A stretch of DNA of 64,000 nucleotides, taken from positions 620,001 to 684,000 of the forward strand of contig NC_018108.1 in NCBI RefSeq assembly GCF_000276685.1, read 5' to 3'. The notes beneath the pieces were generated by a model. That model saw only the letters and a program-made list of their open reading frames with translations. It was not told the DNA's origin and ran no database searches. Positions 11,271-21,202 of this stretch are shown here, in pieces. The first letter of the stretch is position 1. Every line of letters begins with the position of its first letter. The position numbers and the translations under genes are program-made. The DNA is from Taylorella equigenitalis ATCC 35865. Lineage in GTDB: Bacteria > Pseudomonadota > Gammaproteobacteria > Burkholderiales > Burkholderiaceae_B.

Positions 11271-12006
11271 GAATTTGTCCACTAGGAGTGATGTGGATAT
11301 AGCCACCCCTTTTATCATGATCGTAATCCCAATCTGGTAGTACGTATCTCTTAATGTTTCCGTGATTATGGATGTTGGGTTTATGCGTGTGCCCATGTAT
11401 GATATCGGTTATGTTGGAATTTCTCATAACTAGCGAATCGATAGCTCTATCTGGCACATCATAGTAATACTTGTCACCTTTTTTGCTTGATTCGCTTGTG
11501 CCTCTTATTTTGGTGGCGATTTTGCTTCTTGTTCGAGTAGGCAACATAAGAAAAATTTTTTGGACAATCTTATTCCGAAAAATTTTTCGCATCCTTATGT
11601 AGGCAATATCGTCTAGGCACATCTGATCTCCGTGCGATATATGTATGTTTTTAATATCGCCTATATTTAGGATGACTTCGTCGGGCAATATATGAATTCC
11701 AGTTATTTCTGAAAATTTTTTACCAATTAGAAAATCTCGATTTCCATGAATGAAATAAGTTGGTACGGCTAGGGCAAATGCTTTTAATTTATCTATAGCT
11801 TCAGTTAGCCAACCTGGTGTTTCGTATAAGAGGGTATCGTCACCATACCACAAATCAAACAAATCACCCAAAATAATTAAATTATTAGCTTGTGATTGGA
11901 TAGAGACTAGAAAGTCGTAGAAATTGGAATTTGTGAGAGGGATATCGGGTCCCAGATGAATATCTGAGACCAAAAAAGTATGACCAGTGAAATAAAGTTT
12001 ATTCAA
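11245..12006 (-). CDS. lpxH: UDP-2,3-diacylglucosamine diphosphatase LpxH
   Basis: Peripheral membrane metallophosphoesterase of lipid A synthesis that hydrolyses UDP-diacylglucosamine to lipid X. It has 253 residues. All family motifs are visible: SDIHLG, GDLFDLW, HGNRDF, SHGDQ and HGHTHKP. The start overlaps the cyclophilin stop by 8 bp, indicating translational coupling in a TPR-cyclophilin-lpxH operon. The 3' end overlaps uppP on the other strand. Confidence 0.94.
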   Translation of the reverse strand: MNKLYFTGHTFLVSDIHLGPDIPLTNSNFYDFLVSIQSQANNLIILGDLFDLWYGDDTLLYETPGWLTEAIDKLKAFALAVPTYFIHGNRDFLIGKKFSEITGIHILPDEVILNIGDIKNIHISHGDQMCLDDIAYIRMRKIFRNKIVQKIFLMLPTRTRSKIATKIRGTSESSKKGDKYYYDVPDRAIDSLVMRNSNITDIIHGHTHKPNIHNHGNIKRYVLPDWDYDHDKRGGYIHITPSGQILTEYSTPT

Positions 12007-12589
12007 CTAAAGTTGCCTTTTCAATAATCACGTCCTCTTTAGGAACATCATTATGAAAACCACGGCTACCTGTACTTACATTCTCTATAGCATCAACTAC
12101 TTCTGTACCGCCAATAACTTTACCGAATACAGCATAGCCCCATCCTTGAGCGTTTTTAGATTTGAAATTAAGAAAATCATTATCCGCTGTATTAATGAAA
12201 AATTGAGCTGATGCAGAATGTGGGTCATTTGTGCGTGCCATAGCTACAGTGTATTTATCATTTTTAAGACCGTTATCTGCCTCGTTTTGAATAGGTTCAC
12301 GAGTTGGTTTTTCAGACATGCCTGGAGCAAATCCACCCCCTTGGATCATAAAACCTTTAATAACACGATGGAAAATTACACCGTCATAATGACCAGCTTT
12401 AACATAGTCGATAAAGTTTTGTGAAGTTTTAGGTGCTTTTTCTAGATCAAGTTCAATAGTGATTACACCTTTATTTGTCTCTAGGCTAACGTTTTGTTTA
12501 GACATATTTTTCTCCTGTGTTTGTGCTTGTACGTTTAGTGTCACGGGCATTATAGTCGCAAATAATAACGTTCTTATTAATTTTTTCAT
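11999..12589 (-). CDS. ppiA: Cyclophilin-type peptidyl-prolyl isomerase with signal peptide and second internal start
   Basis: Catalyses cis-trans isomerisation of X-Pro bonds. The long form (196 residues) starts with a signal peptide [22 protein letters not shown] and would be periplasmic. An in-frame ATG at 12505 ([13 protein letters not shown], the usual N-terminus of cytoplasmic PpiB) has AGGAG spaced six bases upstream and would give a 168-residue leaderless form. The cyclophilin core is intact ([28 protein letters not shown]). It lies between a TPR gene and lpxH. The ppiA versus ppiB name is uncertain. Confidence 0.9.
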   Translation of the reverse strand: MKKLIRTLLFATIMPVTLNVQAQTQEKNMSKQNVSLETNKGVITIELDLEKAPKTSQNFIDYVKAGHYDGVIFHRVIKGFMIQGGGFAPGMSEKPTREPIQNEADNGLKNDKYTVAMARTNDPHSASAQFFINTADNDFLNFKSKNAQGWGYAVFGKVIGGTEVVDAIENVSTGSRGFHNDVPKEDVIIEKATLVE

Positions 12590-12593
12590 ATTT

Positions 12594-13214
12594 CTATTTT
12601 CCTTTGATTAATGAATCCAGTTTTTTAGAATGAGCTGAAGCACCTGAAACACCAAGGCTACCAGCCTTTTGGAAATGCTCCCTTGATTTCACCATATAAA
12701 CATATCCTAAGTTTTTATGGGCCAAACCATAATCTGGATTAATAGCAATAGCTTGCTCAAGAGAATCTTTTGCTTCTTCAATAAGCCCAAGCCGTAATTG
12801 TATAACGGCCATATTATTCCAAGGTTCAGCAAGTTCTGGATAATTATTTGTCATGTTTCTATAAGTTTCTAGAGCTACCTTAAAATTACCCTTTGCTTGA
12901 TATATCCTAGCTTCAAGAAATAAAAGTTGTACATCGATTTGAGGATCTATATGTATCAAATCCTCTTTTTGATTTTTCTTCACCTCTTTTAGGGCCTCAT
13001 CTAAATGCCCAGCAGAGATGAGAGAATTAATTCTTTGAGCTAACTGAGTTCTATTTTCTGGAATAGAAGTATCGACTGCTGGCGTAAAAACATCAAAAAA
13101 TTTAGCAACAGTTTCTGATCCACCCTCATTACTGTAGTCTTTTTCTTTTGTATATGCTGGCAATGCAACCGTACCAACCATTATCGCTAAAAGCGAGATT
13201 CTTAATTTATTCAA
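12594..13214 (-). CDS. Exported TPR-repeat protein
   Basis: 206-residue protein with an N-terminal signal sequence ([22 protein letters not shown]) and at least two or three tetratricopeptide repeats in the second half ([20 protein letters not shown] and [16 protein letters not shown] regions). TPRs mediate protein-protein contacts; no enzyme motif is visible. It is the first gene of the operon with the cyclophilin (4-bp gap) and lpxH, and is divergent from cysS. The specific role is unknown. Confidence 0.8.
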   Translation of the reverse strand: MNKLRISLLAIMVGTVALPAYTKEKDYSNEGGSETVAKFFDVFTPAVDTSIPENRTQLAQRINSLISAGHLDEALKEVKKNQKEDLIHIDPQIDVQLLFLEARIYQAKGNFKVALETYRNMTNNYPELAEPWNNMAVIQLRLGLIEEAKDSLEQAIAINPDYGLAHKNLGYVYMVKSREHFQKAGSLGVSGASAHSKKLDSLIKGK

Positions 13215-13272
13215 AATTTATGCTTATAAGGTTAAACTGTATGGAAAATTTTATCCATTTTAAACTTTTCAA

Positions 13273-14733
13273 ATGCAAATTTACGACTCGTTGACTCGTC
13301 AAAAACAAGAATTAAAGCCAATTGAAACAAACAAAATTCGAATGTATGTTTGCGGTATTACCGTTTATGACTTCTGTCATCTAGGTCATGCACGTATGCT
13401 GGTTAGTTTTGATGTTATTTGCAGATGGCTTCGATATAAAGGTTATCAAGTTAATTATGTACGCAATGTAACCGATATAGACGATAAGATAATTAAAAAA
13501 GCAGTAGCCCTAAACAAAAGACTTAATGAGATTACTCAATTCTATACAGATGCTATGCATGCCGATGAGAGGGCATTAGGAGTATTGCCACCTGATCACG
13601 AACCTAGAGCAACTGATCACATAAGTGGTATGTTAGAGATTATTAATAAATTAGAATCGAAAGGACTAGCCTACAAGTCTAAGGACAATGACGTAAACTT
13701 TTCTGTTAGAAAATTCGATTCTTATGGAAAGCTTTCTGGTCGTTCAATTGATGATTTGCGTTCGGGAGAAAGGGTTGCTATATCTGAAGCAAAACTCGAT
13801 CCACTTGATTTTGTTTTATGGAAAGCTGCTAAAGATTCTGAACCAGAGGATTCCAAATGGACTTCTCCATATGGCTTAGGTCGTCCAGGGTGGCATATTG
13901 AGTGTTCAGCTATGAGTAAAGAGTTACTTGGACTTCCTCTAGACATTCATGGTGGCGGACCTGACCTAAAATTTCCCCATCACGAAAACGAAATTGCTCA
14001 ATCTGAAGGGGCATATGATATAGAGCTTGCTCGAATCTGGATGCACTGCGGACCTTTAATGGTAGATAACGATAAGATGTCTAAATCACTAGGAAACTTT
14101 AAAACAATACGTCAGACAGTTGCTGTCGGCGAGGTTTCTGATGATTCAGCTGAATATGAATTCAATGAACGTGAAGCTGAGATGTTGCGTTTTTTTATTG
14201 TTCGTAATCATTATAGAAGTGCTCAGAATTTTACACCCGATAATTTAGTAGATGCTCAATCTGCTATTGATAGGCTTTATCAAACTTTTGGTACTTTTGA
14301 TGCTAAAGACTTTATCGAATCACCTATTGATTGGTCTAATCCATATGCAGTAAAGTTTATGAATGCCATGGATGATGACTTTAATACGTCCTTAGCTGTA
14401 TCTGTCTTATTTGAATTAAATACAGAAGTAAACAAAACCAAATCTAAAGAGCTTTTTAAACTTCTAGTTGCTTTGGGTAAATTGCTCGGGTTATTTAGGG
14501 TAAATCCTAGACTATATTTTAAAATCCCAACTCGGTATAGTAAAACTCAAATTGATGGTAGTGGGGGCATTGCCATATCAAATAATGATATCGAGGGTTT
14601 AATCGAGGAACGTAAGGCTGCGAAGGCTAACAAAGATTTCAAAAAAGCAGATGAAATTCGGGATTATTTAAAAGCGACAGGTATCGAATTGGAAGACAAA
14701 CCAGGTGGAATTACGAATTGGCGTAGAACCTAA
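13273..14733 (+). CDS. cysS: Cysteinyl-tRNA synthetase
   Basis: Charges tRNA-Cys; class I, monomeric. It has 486 residues. The Zn ligand C28 (YVCGIT), HLGH at residues 36-39, the second zinc-site region ([25 protein letters not shown]) and KMSKSLGN near residue 270 are all present. ATG at 13273 gives the standard N-terminus [11 protein letters not shown]. It precedes accA by 55 bp. Confidence 0.97.
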   Translation: MQIYDSLTRQKQELKPIETNKIRMYVCGITVYDFCHLGHARMLVSFDVICRWLRYKGYQVNYVRNVTDIDDKIIKKAVALNKRLNEITQFYTDAMHADERALGVLPPDHEPRATDHISGMLEIINKLESKGLAYKSKDNDVNFSVRKFDSYGKLSGRSIDDLRSGERVAISEAKLDPLDFVLWKAAKDSEPEDSKWTSPYGLGRPGWHIECSAMSKELLGLPLDIHGGGPDLKFPHHENEIAQSEGAYDIELARIWMHCGPLMVDNDKMSKSLGNFKTIRQTVAVGEVSDDSAEYEFNEREAEMLRFFIVRNHYRSAQNFTPDNLVDAQSAIDRLYQTFGTFDAKDFIESPIDWSNPYAVKFMNAMDDDFNTSLAVSVLFELNTEVNKTKSKELFKLLVALGKLLGLFRVNPRLYFKIPTRYSKTQIDGSGGIAISNNDIEGLIEERKAAKANKDFKKADEIRDYLKATGIELEDKPGGITNWRRT

Positions 14734-14788
14734 GTTATATCAAATAAAATAGTGATATTATTACATATTTCAAATTACGGCTAAAGTT

Positions 14789-15751
14789 ATGAAAAATACA
14801 TTTCTCGAGTTCGAAAAACCTATAGAAGAACTTGAACAAAAAATCGAGCAGCTACGCAATGTTTCTACTGAGGACGTGATTGATATCTCCGAGGAAGTCT
14901 CCAAGCTTCAAGCTAAAAGTGAGTCTCTTACTAAATCTATTTATGAAAAGCTTACCCCTTGGCAAACTGCTCTAGTAGCCCGTCACCCACAGAGGCCGTA
15001 CACGATGGACTACATTAATAGTATATTTACTGACTTTCATGAGTTACATGGTGACCGCATGTTTGCTGATGACCTTTCTATTATTGGCGGTTTTGCTAGA
15101 TTTAATGGTGACCCTTGTATGGTTATTGGTCATCAAAAAGGGCGAGACACTAAGGAGAGGGCAAAGAGAAATTTTGGTATGCCTAGACCCGAAGGCTATC
15201 GCAAGGCTCTTAGGCTTATGAAATTAGCTGAGAAATTTGGTATGCCTATTTTTACTTTCGTAGATACACCTGGAGCCTATCCAGGAGTTGGTGCAGAGGA
15301 GCGAGGTCAGTCTGAGGCGATAGGTCACAATTTATATGCAATGGCTGAATTAAAGGTTCCATTGATTGCCACTATTATAGGTGAAGGGGGATCTGGTGGG
15401 GCCTTAGCGATTGCTGTAGGAGATTATGTCCATATGATGCAGTATTCAACCTACGCCGTAATTTCCCCAGAGGGTTGTGCATCAATATTATGGAGAAGTT
15501 CAGAGAAAGCTTCATTAGCCGCAGAAGCTTTAGGTATTACAGCTGATAGAATTCTGGAATTAGGGCTTATTGATAAAGTCATTCCTGAGCCAGTTGGAGG
15601 GGCTCATAGAAATCCTTCACTTGCAGCTAAAAACCTAAAAAGAATTCTTAACGAATCATTAAAACAGGTTGAAGACATTGCCCCAGATCAATTGATTGAG
15701 CGCAGAATCCAAAGGTTAATGTCTTATGGTAGAGTTACAGAAAAAGTCTGA
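14789..15751 (+). CDS. accA: Acetyl-CoA carboxylase carboxyltransferase alpha subunit
   Basis: Transfers the carboxyl group from carboxybiotin to acetyl-CoA with AccD, the first step of fatty acid synthesis. It has 320 residues, the normal length. Family signatures are seen: [43 protein letters not shown] and [11 protein letters not shown] (oxyanion glycines). The stop lies 26 bp inside the following tilS frame, suggesting coupling. Confidence 0.97.
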   Translation: MKNTFLEFEKPIEELEQKIEQLRNVSTEDVIDISEEVSKLQAKSESLTKSIYEKLTPWQTALVARHPQRPYTMDYINSIFTDFHELHGDRMFADDLSIIGGFARFNGDPCMVIGHQKGRDTKERAKRNFGMPRPEGYRKALRLMKLAEKFGMPIFTFVDTPGAYPGVGAEERGQSEAIGHNLYAMAELKVPLIATIIGEGGSGGALAIAVGDYVHMMQYSTYAVISPEGCASILWRSSEKASLAAEALGITADRILELGLIDKVIPEPVGGAHRNPSLAAKNLKRILNESLKQVEDIAPDQLIERRIQRLMSYGRVTEKV

Positions 15752-16826
15752 TCAATCTTTTAATTTTGAAGATAATCAAAATAAATTAAATCAAGATTTT
15801 GATACTTCAATTTGCAAATATTTTTTTGATAGCAATATTGATAGTGTCATAAAAGATTTAAGTTCTAAGGGCATTAGAAAAATAGGTATTGCCTTTAGTG
15901 GTGGAAAAGATTCAGTAGTCTTAGCAATTCAGTCTAAATATATTGCCACTAGATATGGAATTGAAGTTCATCTAATACATGTTCATCATGGTCTATATGC
16001 AGAGGCCGATGAATGGGTTCAGAGAAATTTAAAATTTGCTGAAAGGTTTGGATTTCTTATTCATATACTGTATGTTAATGTCCCTACAGACACTAATAAA
16101 GGTGTAGAAGCCGCAGCCAGACAGGCTAGATATAAAGCTATTACAGATAAGTGCAAGGAATTAGGAATTGGTCATGTCTTTACTGGTCATCATATAGATG
16201 ATCAATCGGAGACTATATTGATACGACTTTTGCGCGGCACTGGAATTCTGGGTATTAAAGGTATACCACCCAAATCAGAAATATACGGAATTAAGTTTCA
16301 TCGTCCTTGGTTGAATTCAACGCCTACGTACAATATTTTAGAATTAATAGGACATGAATCTATAAAAGACCCATCTAACTTTGATTCTAAATATGCTAGA
16401 GGAGCGGTTAGAAACATGTTTGATGCTTCTATAGCCAGTCATTTCCCACTTTGGCAAAAAAATGTCGCTAGGTTTGCACAAGTTTGTGTAGAAGTGGATG
16501 AACTCACTAGGGATTTAGCTATTTTAGATGCTGAGTCTGTTGGTTTAACTTTTAACCAAAAAGACGACATGGGTAAAGAAGTTGCTAGCTTAGACCTTCA
16601 ATTATTTCGATCATTGCCAACTCGTAGACAGATAAATTTAATTAGATATATTTTTAAAGAGTTAAATGTATTAAATCCAACCCATAGTAAAACCACTGAG
16701 ATAATTAGACAGTTAAATGGTGTTCATCAAATGGGAACAGATAGAAATCTCAATATTCTTCATGAAAATTTAGTTATAAAACTATGTAAGGGGATGGTGG
16801 TATTTAACAAGGTGAAGGGAGATTGA
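15726..16826 (+). CDS. tilS: tRNA(Ile)-lysidine synthase
   Basis: Modifies C34 of the CAU-anticodon tRNA-Ile to lysidine so that it reads AUA and is charged with Ile. It has 366 residues, at the short end for the family. The PP-loop SGGKDS is near residue 58, followed by [13 protein letters not shown] and the [20 protein letters not shown] motif. The N-terminal extension of about 50 residues is low in similarity. The ATG at 15726 is inside accA. A possible substrate tRNA lies at 41172-41248. Confidence 0.92.
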   Translation: MVELQKKSDQSFNFEDNQNKLNQDFDTSICKYFFDSNIDSVIKDLSSKGIRKIGIAFSGGKDSVVLAIQSKYIATRYGIEVHLIHVHHGLYAEADEWVQRNLKFAERFGFLIHILYVNVPTDTNKGVEAAARQARYKAITDKCKELGIGHVFTGHHIDDQSETILIRLLRGTGILGIKGIPPKSEIYGIKFHRPWLNSTPTYNILELIGHESIKDPSNFDSKYARGAVRNMFDASIASHFPLWQKNVARFAQVCVEVDELTRDLAILDAESVGLTFNQKDDMGKEVASLDLQLFRSLPTRRQINLIRYIFKELNVLNPTHSKTTEIIRQLNGVHQMGTDRNLNILHENLVIKLCKGMVVFNKVKGD

Positions 16827-16833
16827 GAGCCTA

Positions 16834-16911
16834 TGGCGCGCCCGGCAGGATTTGAACCCACGACCCCTTGGTTCGTAGCCAAGTACTCTAATCCAACTGA
16901 GCTACGGGCGC
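16834..16911 (-). tRNA. tRNA-Arg (anticodon ACG)
   Basis: Full cloverleaf on the minus strand. Acceptor GCGCCCG pairs with CGGGCGC, discriminator G and encoded CCA. The D arm is GCTC...GAGT, the anticodon stem CTTGG/CCAAG carries the loop CTACGAA (anticodon ACG, read as ICG after deamination), and the T loop is TTCAAAT. It has 78 bases including CCA because of a 10-base D loop. Confidence 0.97.
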
Positions 16912-16978
16912 ATAAAAAGAAATAAGCTGATATTTTAAATGTTTTCAATACGCATTGCAATAAAAAAATAATATTTCT

Positions 16979-17302
16979 CTAATTTGTGTTGTATTTAGAA
17001 TCAAATATATCGTCTTTCATACGTATTAATAAAATCCCTTCATATATGGAATACAAAGCTATTGCGTAGGGTATAGCTGCAATAAACAAAAAATCTTTGT
17101 TTTGAGTGATTTGAACCATAAGTCCAGTAGCAATCACACATATTAAACTCATTAATGAATAGGTTAAACCAATCCCAGTCTGGTTTAAATAAAATTTGTG
17201 CATACCAATTACGCCACCAAAAATTGCCAATATTCCAGCCATGATTTTGTTCTTTTTTTCATTTTTTGAATAGTTAAAGTCAAAATCATCATCTTCATTC
17301 AT
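16979..17302 (-). CDS. TM2-domain membrane protein
   Basis: 107-residue protein with a charged N-terminus (MNEDDDFDFNYSKNEKK) and three to four hydrophobic segments. The first carries the TM2 signature (AGILAIFGGVIGMHKFYLNQTGIG). TM2 proteins are small bacterial membrane proteins of unknown role. It lies upstream of tRNA-Arg on the same strand and divergent from the TRAP transporter genes. Confidence 0.8.
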   Translation of the reverse strand: MNEDDDFDFNYSKNEKKNKIMAGILAIFGGVIGMHKFYLNQTGIGLTYSLMSLICVIATGLMVQITQNKDFLFIAAIPYAIALYSIYEGILLIRMKDDIFDSKYNTN

Positions 17303-17400
17303 ACGCTAACTTCCTAATAGTGATTTCCCTAGTTTAAGAATCGATTACAAATGTTAATATTTTTCTAACTTTTATTTATAACAATTTATTAGGGGTAATT

Positions 17401-18474
17401 ATGAAATTGTTCAGAACATCTGCAATTATAGCTACTATGCTTGTTACATTAACAGCTTGTGGAGAAAAAGAAGAAGCAAAAACAACTACTGAACCTACAA
17501 GTAATACATCTACTTCTGAAACAAAGCCTATGGCTGAAGAAGCTAAATCTAATGAAACTAAATCAACTTCAGATGAATCAAAATCCTCCGACAAACTAGA
17601 GACTAAGTTTGTGACCATAGCTACTGGTGGTGCTTCGGGTCCATATAATATTATCGCTACTACATTAGCAGATGAGTACAACAAAGCATATGGTGTTAAC
17701 TCTAAGACTCAGACTACAGGTGCATCTATCGAAAATGCAAACTTAGTCGAAAATGGTAAAGTTGAAATGGCTTTTTTAATGTCCGATATTGTTTCTGATG
17801 CTGTTAAAGGGGAGAATAGTTTTAAAGCACCAGTTAAAAACATAAATCAAATGGCGGTGCTATATCCTAATTTTGTTCAAGTAGTAACTTCAAAAGATTC
17901 AGGAATTGAGACACTTGCAGACATTAAAGGTAAACGAGTATCGGTGGGTGCTCCTGGGTCAGGTACTGAAGTTAATGCGCGTAACCTAATCCAAGGATTT
18001 GGCATGACTTATGATGATATTAAAGTTGACTACCTTGGTTATGCCGAATCTGCAGATGCACTTAAAACAGGTAAAGTTGATGTAGCATTTTTAACTTCGG
18101 GGTTGCCTAATGCTTCATTGCTTGAATTGTCTAAAAGTTTCCCACTAAAACTAGTTTCTATTCCTCCAGAAAAATTAAAAGAAATTGCGGACAAAGCTCC
18201 ATACTTTAGTTCTATGGAGGTTCCTACAGGCACTTATGGAATAGATAAACCTGTAACCACAGCAGTGATTAGAAATGCAATTATTGTTTCTAGCAAACTT
18301 AGCGAAGATGATGTTTATAAATTAACTAAAACTTTCATCGAAAAATTACCAGCTTTACAAAACTCACATCAAGCTATAAAGGCGGTAGATGCTAAGTCTG
18401 CCCAGGAAGGTATGGTTGCACCTATTCACCCTGGTGCAAAAAAATACTACGACGAGCTTAACAGTAAGAAATAA
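17401..18474 (+). CDS. TAXI-family TRAP transporter solute-binding lipoprotein
   Basis: Extracytoplasmic substrate-binding component of a TRAP secondary transporter. It has 357 residues. The signal peptide ends in lipobox LTAC with Cys20, followed by a Lys/Glu/Thr/Ser-rich linker of about 45 residues. The TAXI domain starts at FVTIATGGASGPYN and continues through QTTGASIENANLV and GKRVSVGAPGSGTEVNA. ATG at 17401 has AGGGG upstream. It is first in a three-gene cassette with DUF1850 and the fused permease. The substrate is not readable from sequence; organic or amino acids are typical of the family. Confidence 0.9.
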   Translation: MKLFRTSAIIATMLVTLTACGEKEEAKTTTEPTSNTSTSETKPMAEEAKSNETKSTSDESKSSDKLETKFVTIATGGASGPYNIIATTLADEYNKAYGVNSKTQTTGASIENANLVENGKVEMAFLMSDIVSDAVKGENSFKAPVKNINQMAVLYPNFVQVVTSKDSGIETLADIKGKRVSVGAPGSGTEVNARNLIQGFGMTYDDIKVDYLGYAESADALKTGKVDVAFLTSGLPNASLLELSKSFPLKLVSIPPEKLKEIADKAPYFSSMEVPTGTYGIDKPVTTAVIRNAIIVSSKLSEDDVYKLTKTFIEKLPALQNSHQAIKAVDAKSAQEGMVAPIHPGAKKYYDELNSKK

Positions 18475-18485
18475 ATTGATTTAGT

Positions 18486-18956
18486 ATGAGCAAATCAAGA
18501 TATATTCTGATTTGCTGTGTAGTAATTTTCTTGGCTCTTATTTACCCAGTAAATAGGGCCAAAATTTTGTATCAAGGGAACTCTTGCTATCTTAGGGATG
18601 ATGAGTTTTCAATATCCTGGATTCACTCAGTTGAAAAAGAAGAGTGGATTGAGAATTACAAAGCAGTATCAGGAAACTTAAATTTAAAATCTACTTTTTT
18701 TAAGACTTTTGGTGCAGGTACACCCTCTGACGGTGAAGTTATCAACGCTCCTCAGGGTTACGTTGGATATAAAATAAACAGAAATTATCCCGTATTAAAT
18801 TGGGTTGTATCACAAAATATGCAAGGCAAAATCATCGTTGACGGTGATGTATGGAATATTAATAAAGAGGTTCCTAGGTTTACAGAGATACAAATGTCTT
18901 CTGTTAGGGTTCCAATAATAAATTTGTTGTTTGGAGGTTTTTGTAATGACAAATAA
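18486..18956 (+). CDS. DUF1850 protein of TAXI-TRAP cassette
   Basis: 156-residue protein with an N-terminal hydrophobic helix (YILICCVVIFLALIYPV), then a predicted extracytoplasmic part containing SISWIHSVEKEEWIENY and FGAGTPSDGE, which I recognise as DUF1850. These proteins are commonly encoded between TAXI binding proteins and fused TRAP permeases, exactly as here; their role is not established. The gap to the gene before is 11 bp, and the 3' end overlaps the permease start by 11 bp. Confidence 0.8.
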   Translation: MSKSRYILICCVVIFLALIYPVNRAKILYQGNSCYLRDDEFSISWIHSVEKEEWIENYKAVSGNLNLKSTFFKTFGAGTPSDGEVINAPQGYVGYKINRNYPVLNWVVSQNMQGKIIVDGDVWNINKEVPRFTEIQMSSVRVPIINLLFGGFCNDK

Positions 18957-20934
18957 TTCAATCAATCAGAATGAATCGAATAGTCAAACTATTTTAGAAA
19001 AGTTTGATAGAGAGTCTGTTACTAGACATCCAGATAGTAAATTCTTAAAGCATTTAATTTCTGCTGTTGCGATTATTTATTCGCTATTCCATATATACAC
19101 GACTTTTTATCCAGTACCAACTCTTACTCTTAGAGCTATTCATGTGGGTCTAGGTGCATTATTAATTTTTCTTATTTATCCACCTTTCAAGTCTAGTAGT
19201 CGTCGTACCATACCTTGGTATGAGATATTATTTTGTTTAGGGTCTCTAGCAAGCTTCATTTATATAGCTTTTGAGTACACGGCTATTTCTACTGTTAGAG
19301 GTGGAACTCCAAATCAATTGGACTTGGTTTTTGCCATTATCACAGTAATCGTTGTAATTGAGGCTGGTCGCAGGATAACAGGTTGGATTTTACCTGTTTT
19401 TGCTTTGATTTTTCTTCTATATCCTTTTATAAGTCACATGGATTTTATGCCTGGTCGTTTACTAACTAGACCATATGATATTGGGGATATATTTGGACAA
19501 CTTTATTTAAAAACAGAAGGGATATATTCTTCAGCTATTGGAGCCTCTGTTAATTTCATATTTCTTTTTATATTGTTTGGTGCCTTTCTTTCAAGGTCTG
19601 GAATGGGGCAATTGTTTAATGATTTAGCCTTAGCTCTTGCTGGAAGCCAAAGAGGAGGTCCAGCAAAAGTCGCAGTCATTTCAAGTGGATTTATGGGTAG
19701 TATTAACGGTTCAGCTATAGCTAATGTTGTAGGTACAGGTGCTTTTACTATCCCACTTATGAAGAAAATTGGCTACCATAAAAACTTCGCTGGTGCTGTG
19801 GAGGCTTCTGCATCAGTAGGCGGACAGATATTGCCACCTATTATGGGAGCTAGTGCATTCATTATGTCTGAAACTACGGGCGTATCGTATGGGACTATTG
19901 CATTAGCGGGTATATTGCCAGCATTGCTTTACTATTTTGGTGTAATTGCTCAGGTTCACTTTAGGGCTGGGAGCACAAATTTAAAAGGTGTTCCTAAAGC
20001 TGATTTGCCTCGATTAAAAGAAGTTCTCCTGGCCCGAGGTCACATGCTTCTTCCGATTATATTTTTAGTTTATATGCTCAGTAAGTCTGTGCCTATTGGG
20101 TATTCAGCTGCCTATACAATCGCATTTACAATTGTGATTTCTTGGATACGTAAAGAGACACGCATGGGTCTTAAACAGATTTTAGAGGCTTTAGAGGACG
20201 GAGCTAAGCAATCGTTGTCAGTAATGGCAGCTTGTGCGGTTGTTGGGATTGTTATAGGTGTCGTTAGTCTTACTAGTTTTGGTTCTATTTTGACAGGTAC
20301 GATTGTGAGTTTAGGTCAAGGATCGTTATTTATAACCTTATTTTTAACGATGATTGCATCTATGATATTAGGGATGGGTCTGCCGTCAATCCCAGCATAT
20401 ATCATAACTGCGACTATGGCTGCACCCGCTTTAGCTCACTTTGATGTGCCAGTATTGGTAGCTCATTTCTTTGTATTTTATTTTGGTATATTTGCAAACA
20501 TTACACCTCCAGTTGCGTTGGCCTCATTTGCTGGTGCTGGTATAGCTGGCGGTAATCCTATGAAAACTGGCTTTATCTCTTTAAGGCTAGCATTAGCTGG
20601 TTTTATCGTACCTTACATGTTTGTGTATAACCCTGATATGCTTTTAATTGATGTTGAGGGCTTATCAGTAACTGCTAAAGAATTTCCATTACCAGGGATT
20701 ATGGATATTGTTACTGTTATAGTAACTTCATTCCTAGGGGTTCTTAGTTTATCTTCAGCATTAGAGGGGTATTTATTTAAGCATGTCCCTATTTGGCAAA
20801 GAATACTATTCGCAGCTGCTGGTTTAATGCTTATTTTCCCTGAAATGATTACTGACATAGCTGGAGTAGCATTGTTTGTGGTATTGGCTTTTTTAAATAA
20901 AAATTCGAAGGAGTTTGAAGTTTTAGGGACTTAA
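18946..20934 (+). CDS. TRAP transporter fused permease (4TM/12TM)
   Basis: Inner-membrane TRAP permease with the small DctQ-type and large DctM-type parts in one chain of 662 residues. Many hydrophobic helices are visible. DctM-like signatures include SSGFMGSINGSAIANVVGTGAFTIP (shown here in part), GGQILPPIMGASAFIM and GMGLPSIPAYI. I chose ATG at 18946 because GGAGG lies eight bases upstream; a TTG at 18931 in the same frame would remove that site from the leader. It ends shortly before a 20-bp palindrome and a terminator. Confidence 0.92.
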   Translation: MTNNSINQNESNSQTILEKFDRESVTRHPDSKFLKHLISAVAIIYSLFHIYTTFYPVPTLTLRAIHVGLGALLIFLIYPPFKSSSRRTIPWYEILFCLGSLASFIYIAFEYTAISTVRGGTPNQLDLVFAIITVIVVIEAGRRITGWILPVFALIFLLYPFISHMDFMPGRLLTRPYDIGDIFGQLYLKTEGIYSSAIGASVNFIFLFILFGAFLSRSGMGQLFNDLALALAGSQRGGPAKVAVISSGFMGSINGSAIANVVGTGAFTIPLMKKIGYHKNFAGAVEASASVGGQILPPIMGASAFIMSETTGVSYGTIALAGILPALLYYFGVIAQVHFRAGSTNLKGVPKADLPRLKEVLLARGHMLLPIIFLVYMLSKSVPIGYSAAYTIAFTIVISWIRKETRMGLKQILEALEDGAKQSLSVMAACAVVGIVIGVVSLTSFGSILTGTIVSLGQGSLFITLFLTMIASMILGMGLPSIPAYIITATMAAPALAHFDVPVLVAHFFVFYFGIFANITPPVALASFAGAGIAGGNPMKTGFISLRLALAGFIVPYMFVYNPDMLLIDVEGLSVTAKEFPLPGIMDIVTVIVTSFLGVLSLSSALEGYLFKHVPIWQRILFAAAGLMLIFPEMITDIAGVALFVVLAFLNKNSKEFEVLGT

Positions 20935-20938
20935 CTAA

Positions 20939-20958
20939 TTTAAGCATATATGCTTAAA
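20939..20958. repeat. Perfect 20-bp palindrome
   Basis: TTTAAGCATATATGCTTAAA is a perfect palindrome five bases after the TRAP permease stop and ten bases before the terminator stem. With no loop it is more like a protein-binding site or an RNA stabiliser than a terminator. Confidence 0.6.
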
Positions 20959-20967
20959 CCCAAAATA

Positions 20968-21000
20968 AAAAAGCTAGTGCCAGAAGGATACTAGCTTTTT
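20968..21000. terminator. Bidirectional terminator between TRAP operon and tRNA-Ser
   Basis: 11-bp stem AAAAAGCTAGT / ACTAGCTTTTT, 11-base loop, followed by T residues on the plus strand and A residues before it. It ends the TRAP operon and, read on the minus strand, the tRNA-Ser transcript. Confidence 0.88.
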
Positions 21001-21012
21001 TTATAAATCAAT

Positions 21013-21106
21013 TGGCGGAAACGGAGGGATTCGAACCCTCGATACAGATTTAAGTCCGTATGCTTCCTTAGCAGGGAAGTGCCTTCAGCCTCTCGGCCAC
21101 GTTTCC
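21013..21106 (-). tRNA. tRNA-Ser (anticodon GCT)
   Basis: 94-base class II tRNA on the minus strand with encoded CCA. Acceptor GGAAACG/CGTTTCC, anticodon stem CTTCC/GGAAG with loop CTGCTAA (GCT), a long variable arm, and T loop TTCGAAT. It reads AGC/AGU serine codons. Confidence 0.97.
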
Positions 21107-21118
21107 AAAAGAATTAAA

Positions 21119-21146
21119 GATTTTAACCTCTAAGAGGGCTAAAATC
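21119..21146 (-). terminator. Weak hairpin downstream of ABC transporter gene
   Basis: Imperfect stem with GATTTTA pairing TAAAATC plus inner CCTC/GAGG pairs. It lies between the ABC gene stop and tRNA-Ser. The T-tail is poor, so read-through into the tRNA is possible. Confidence 0.35.
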
Positions 21147-21202
21147 AATTTGAAATTAATATTTTTAATTTCTAGCAAGATAATCTATTCATATTGTAGT
21201 AC

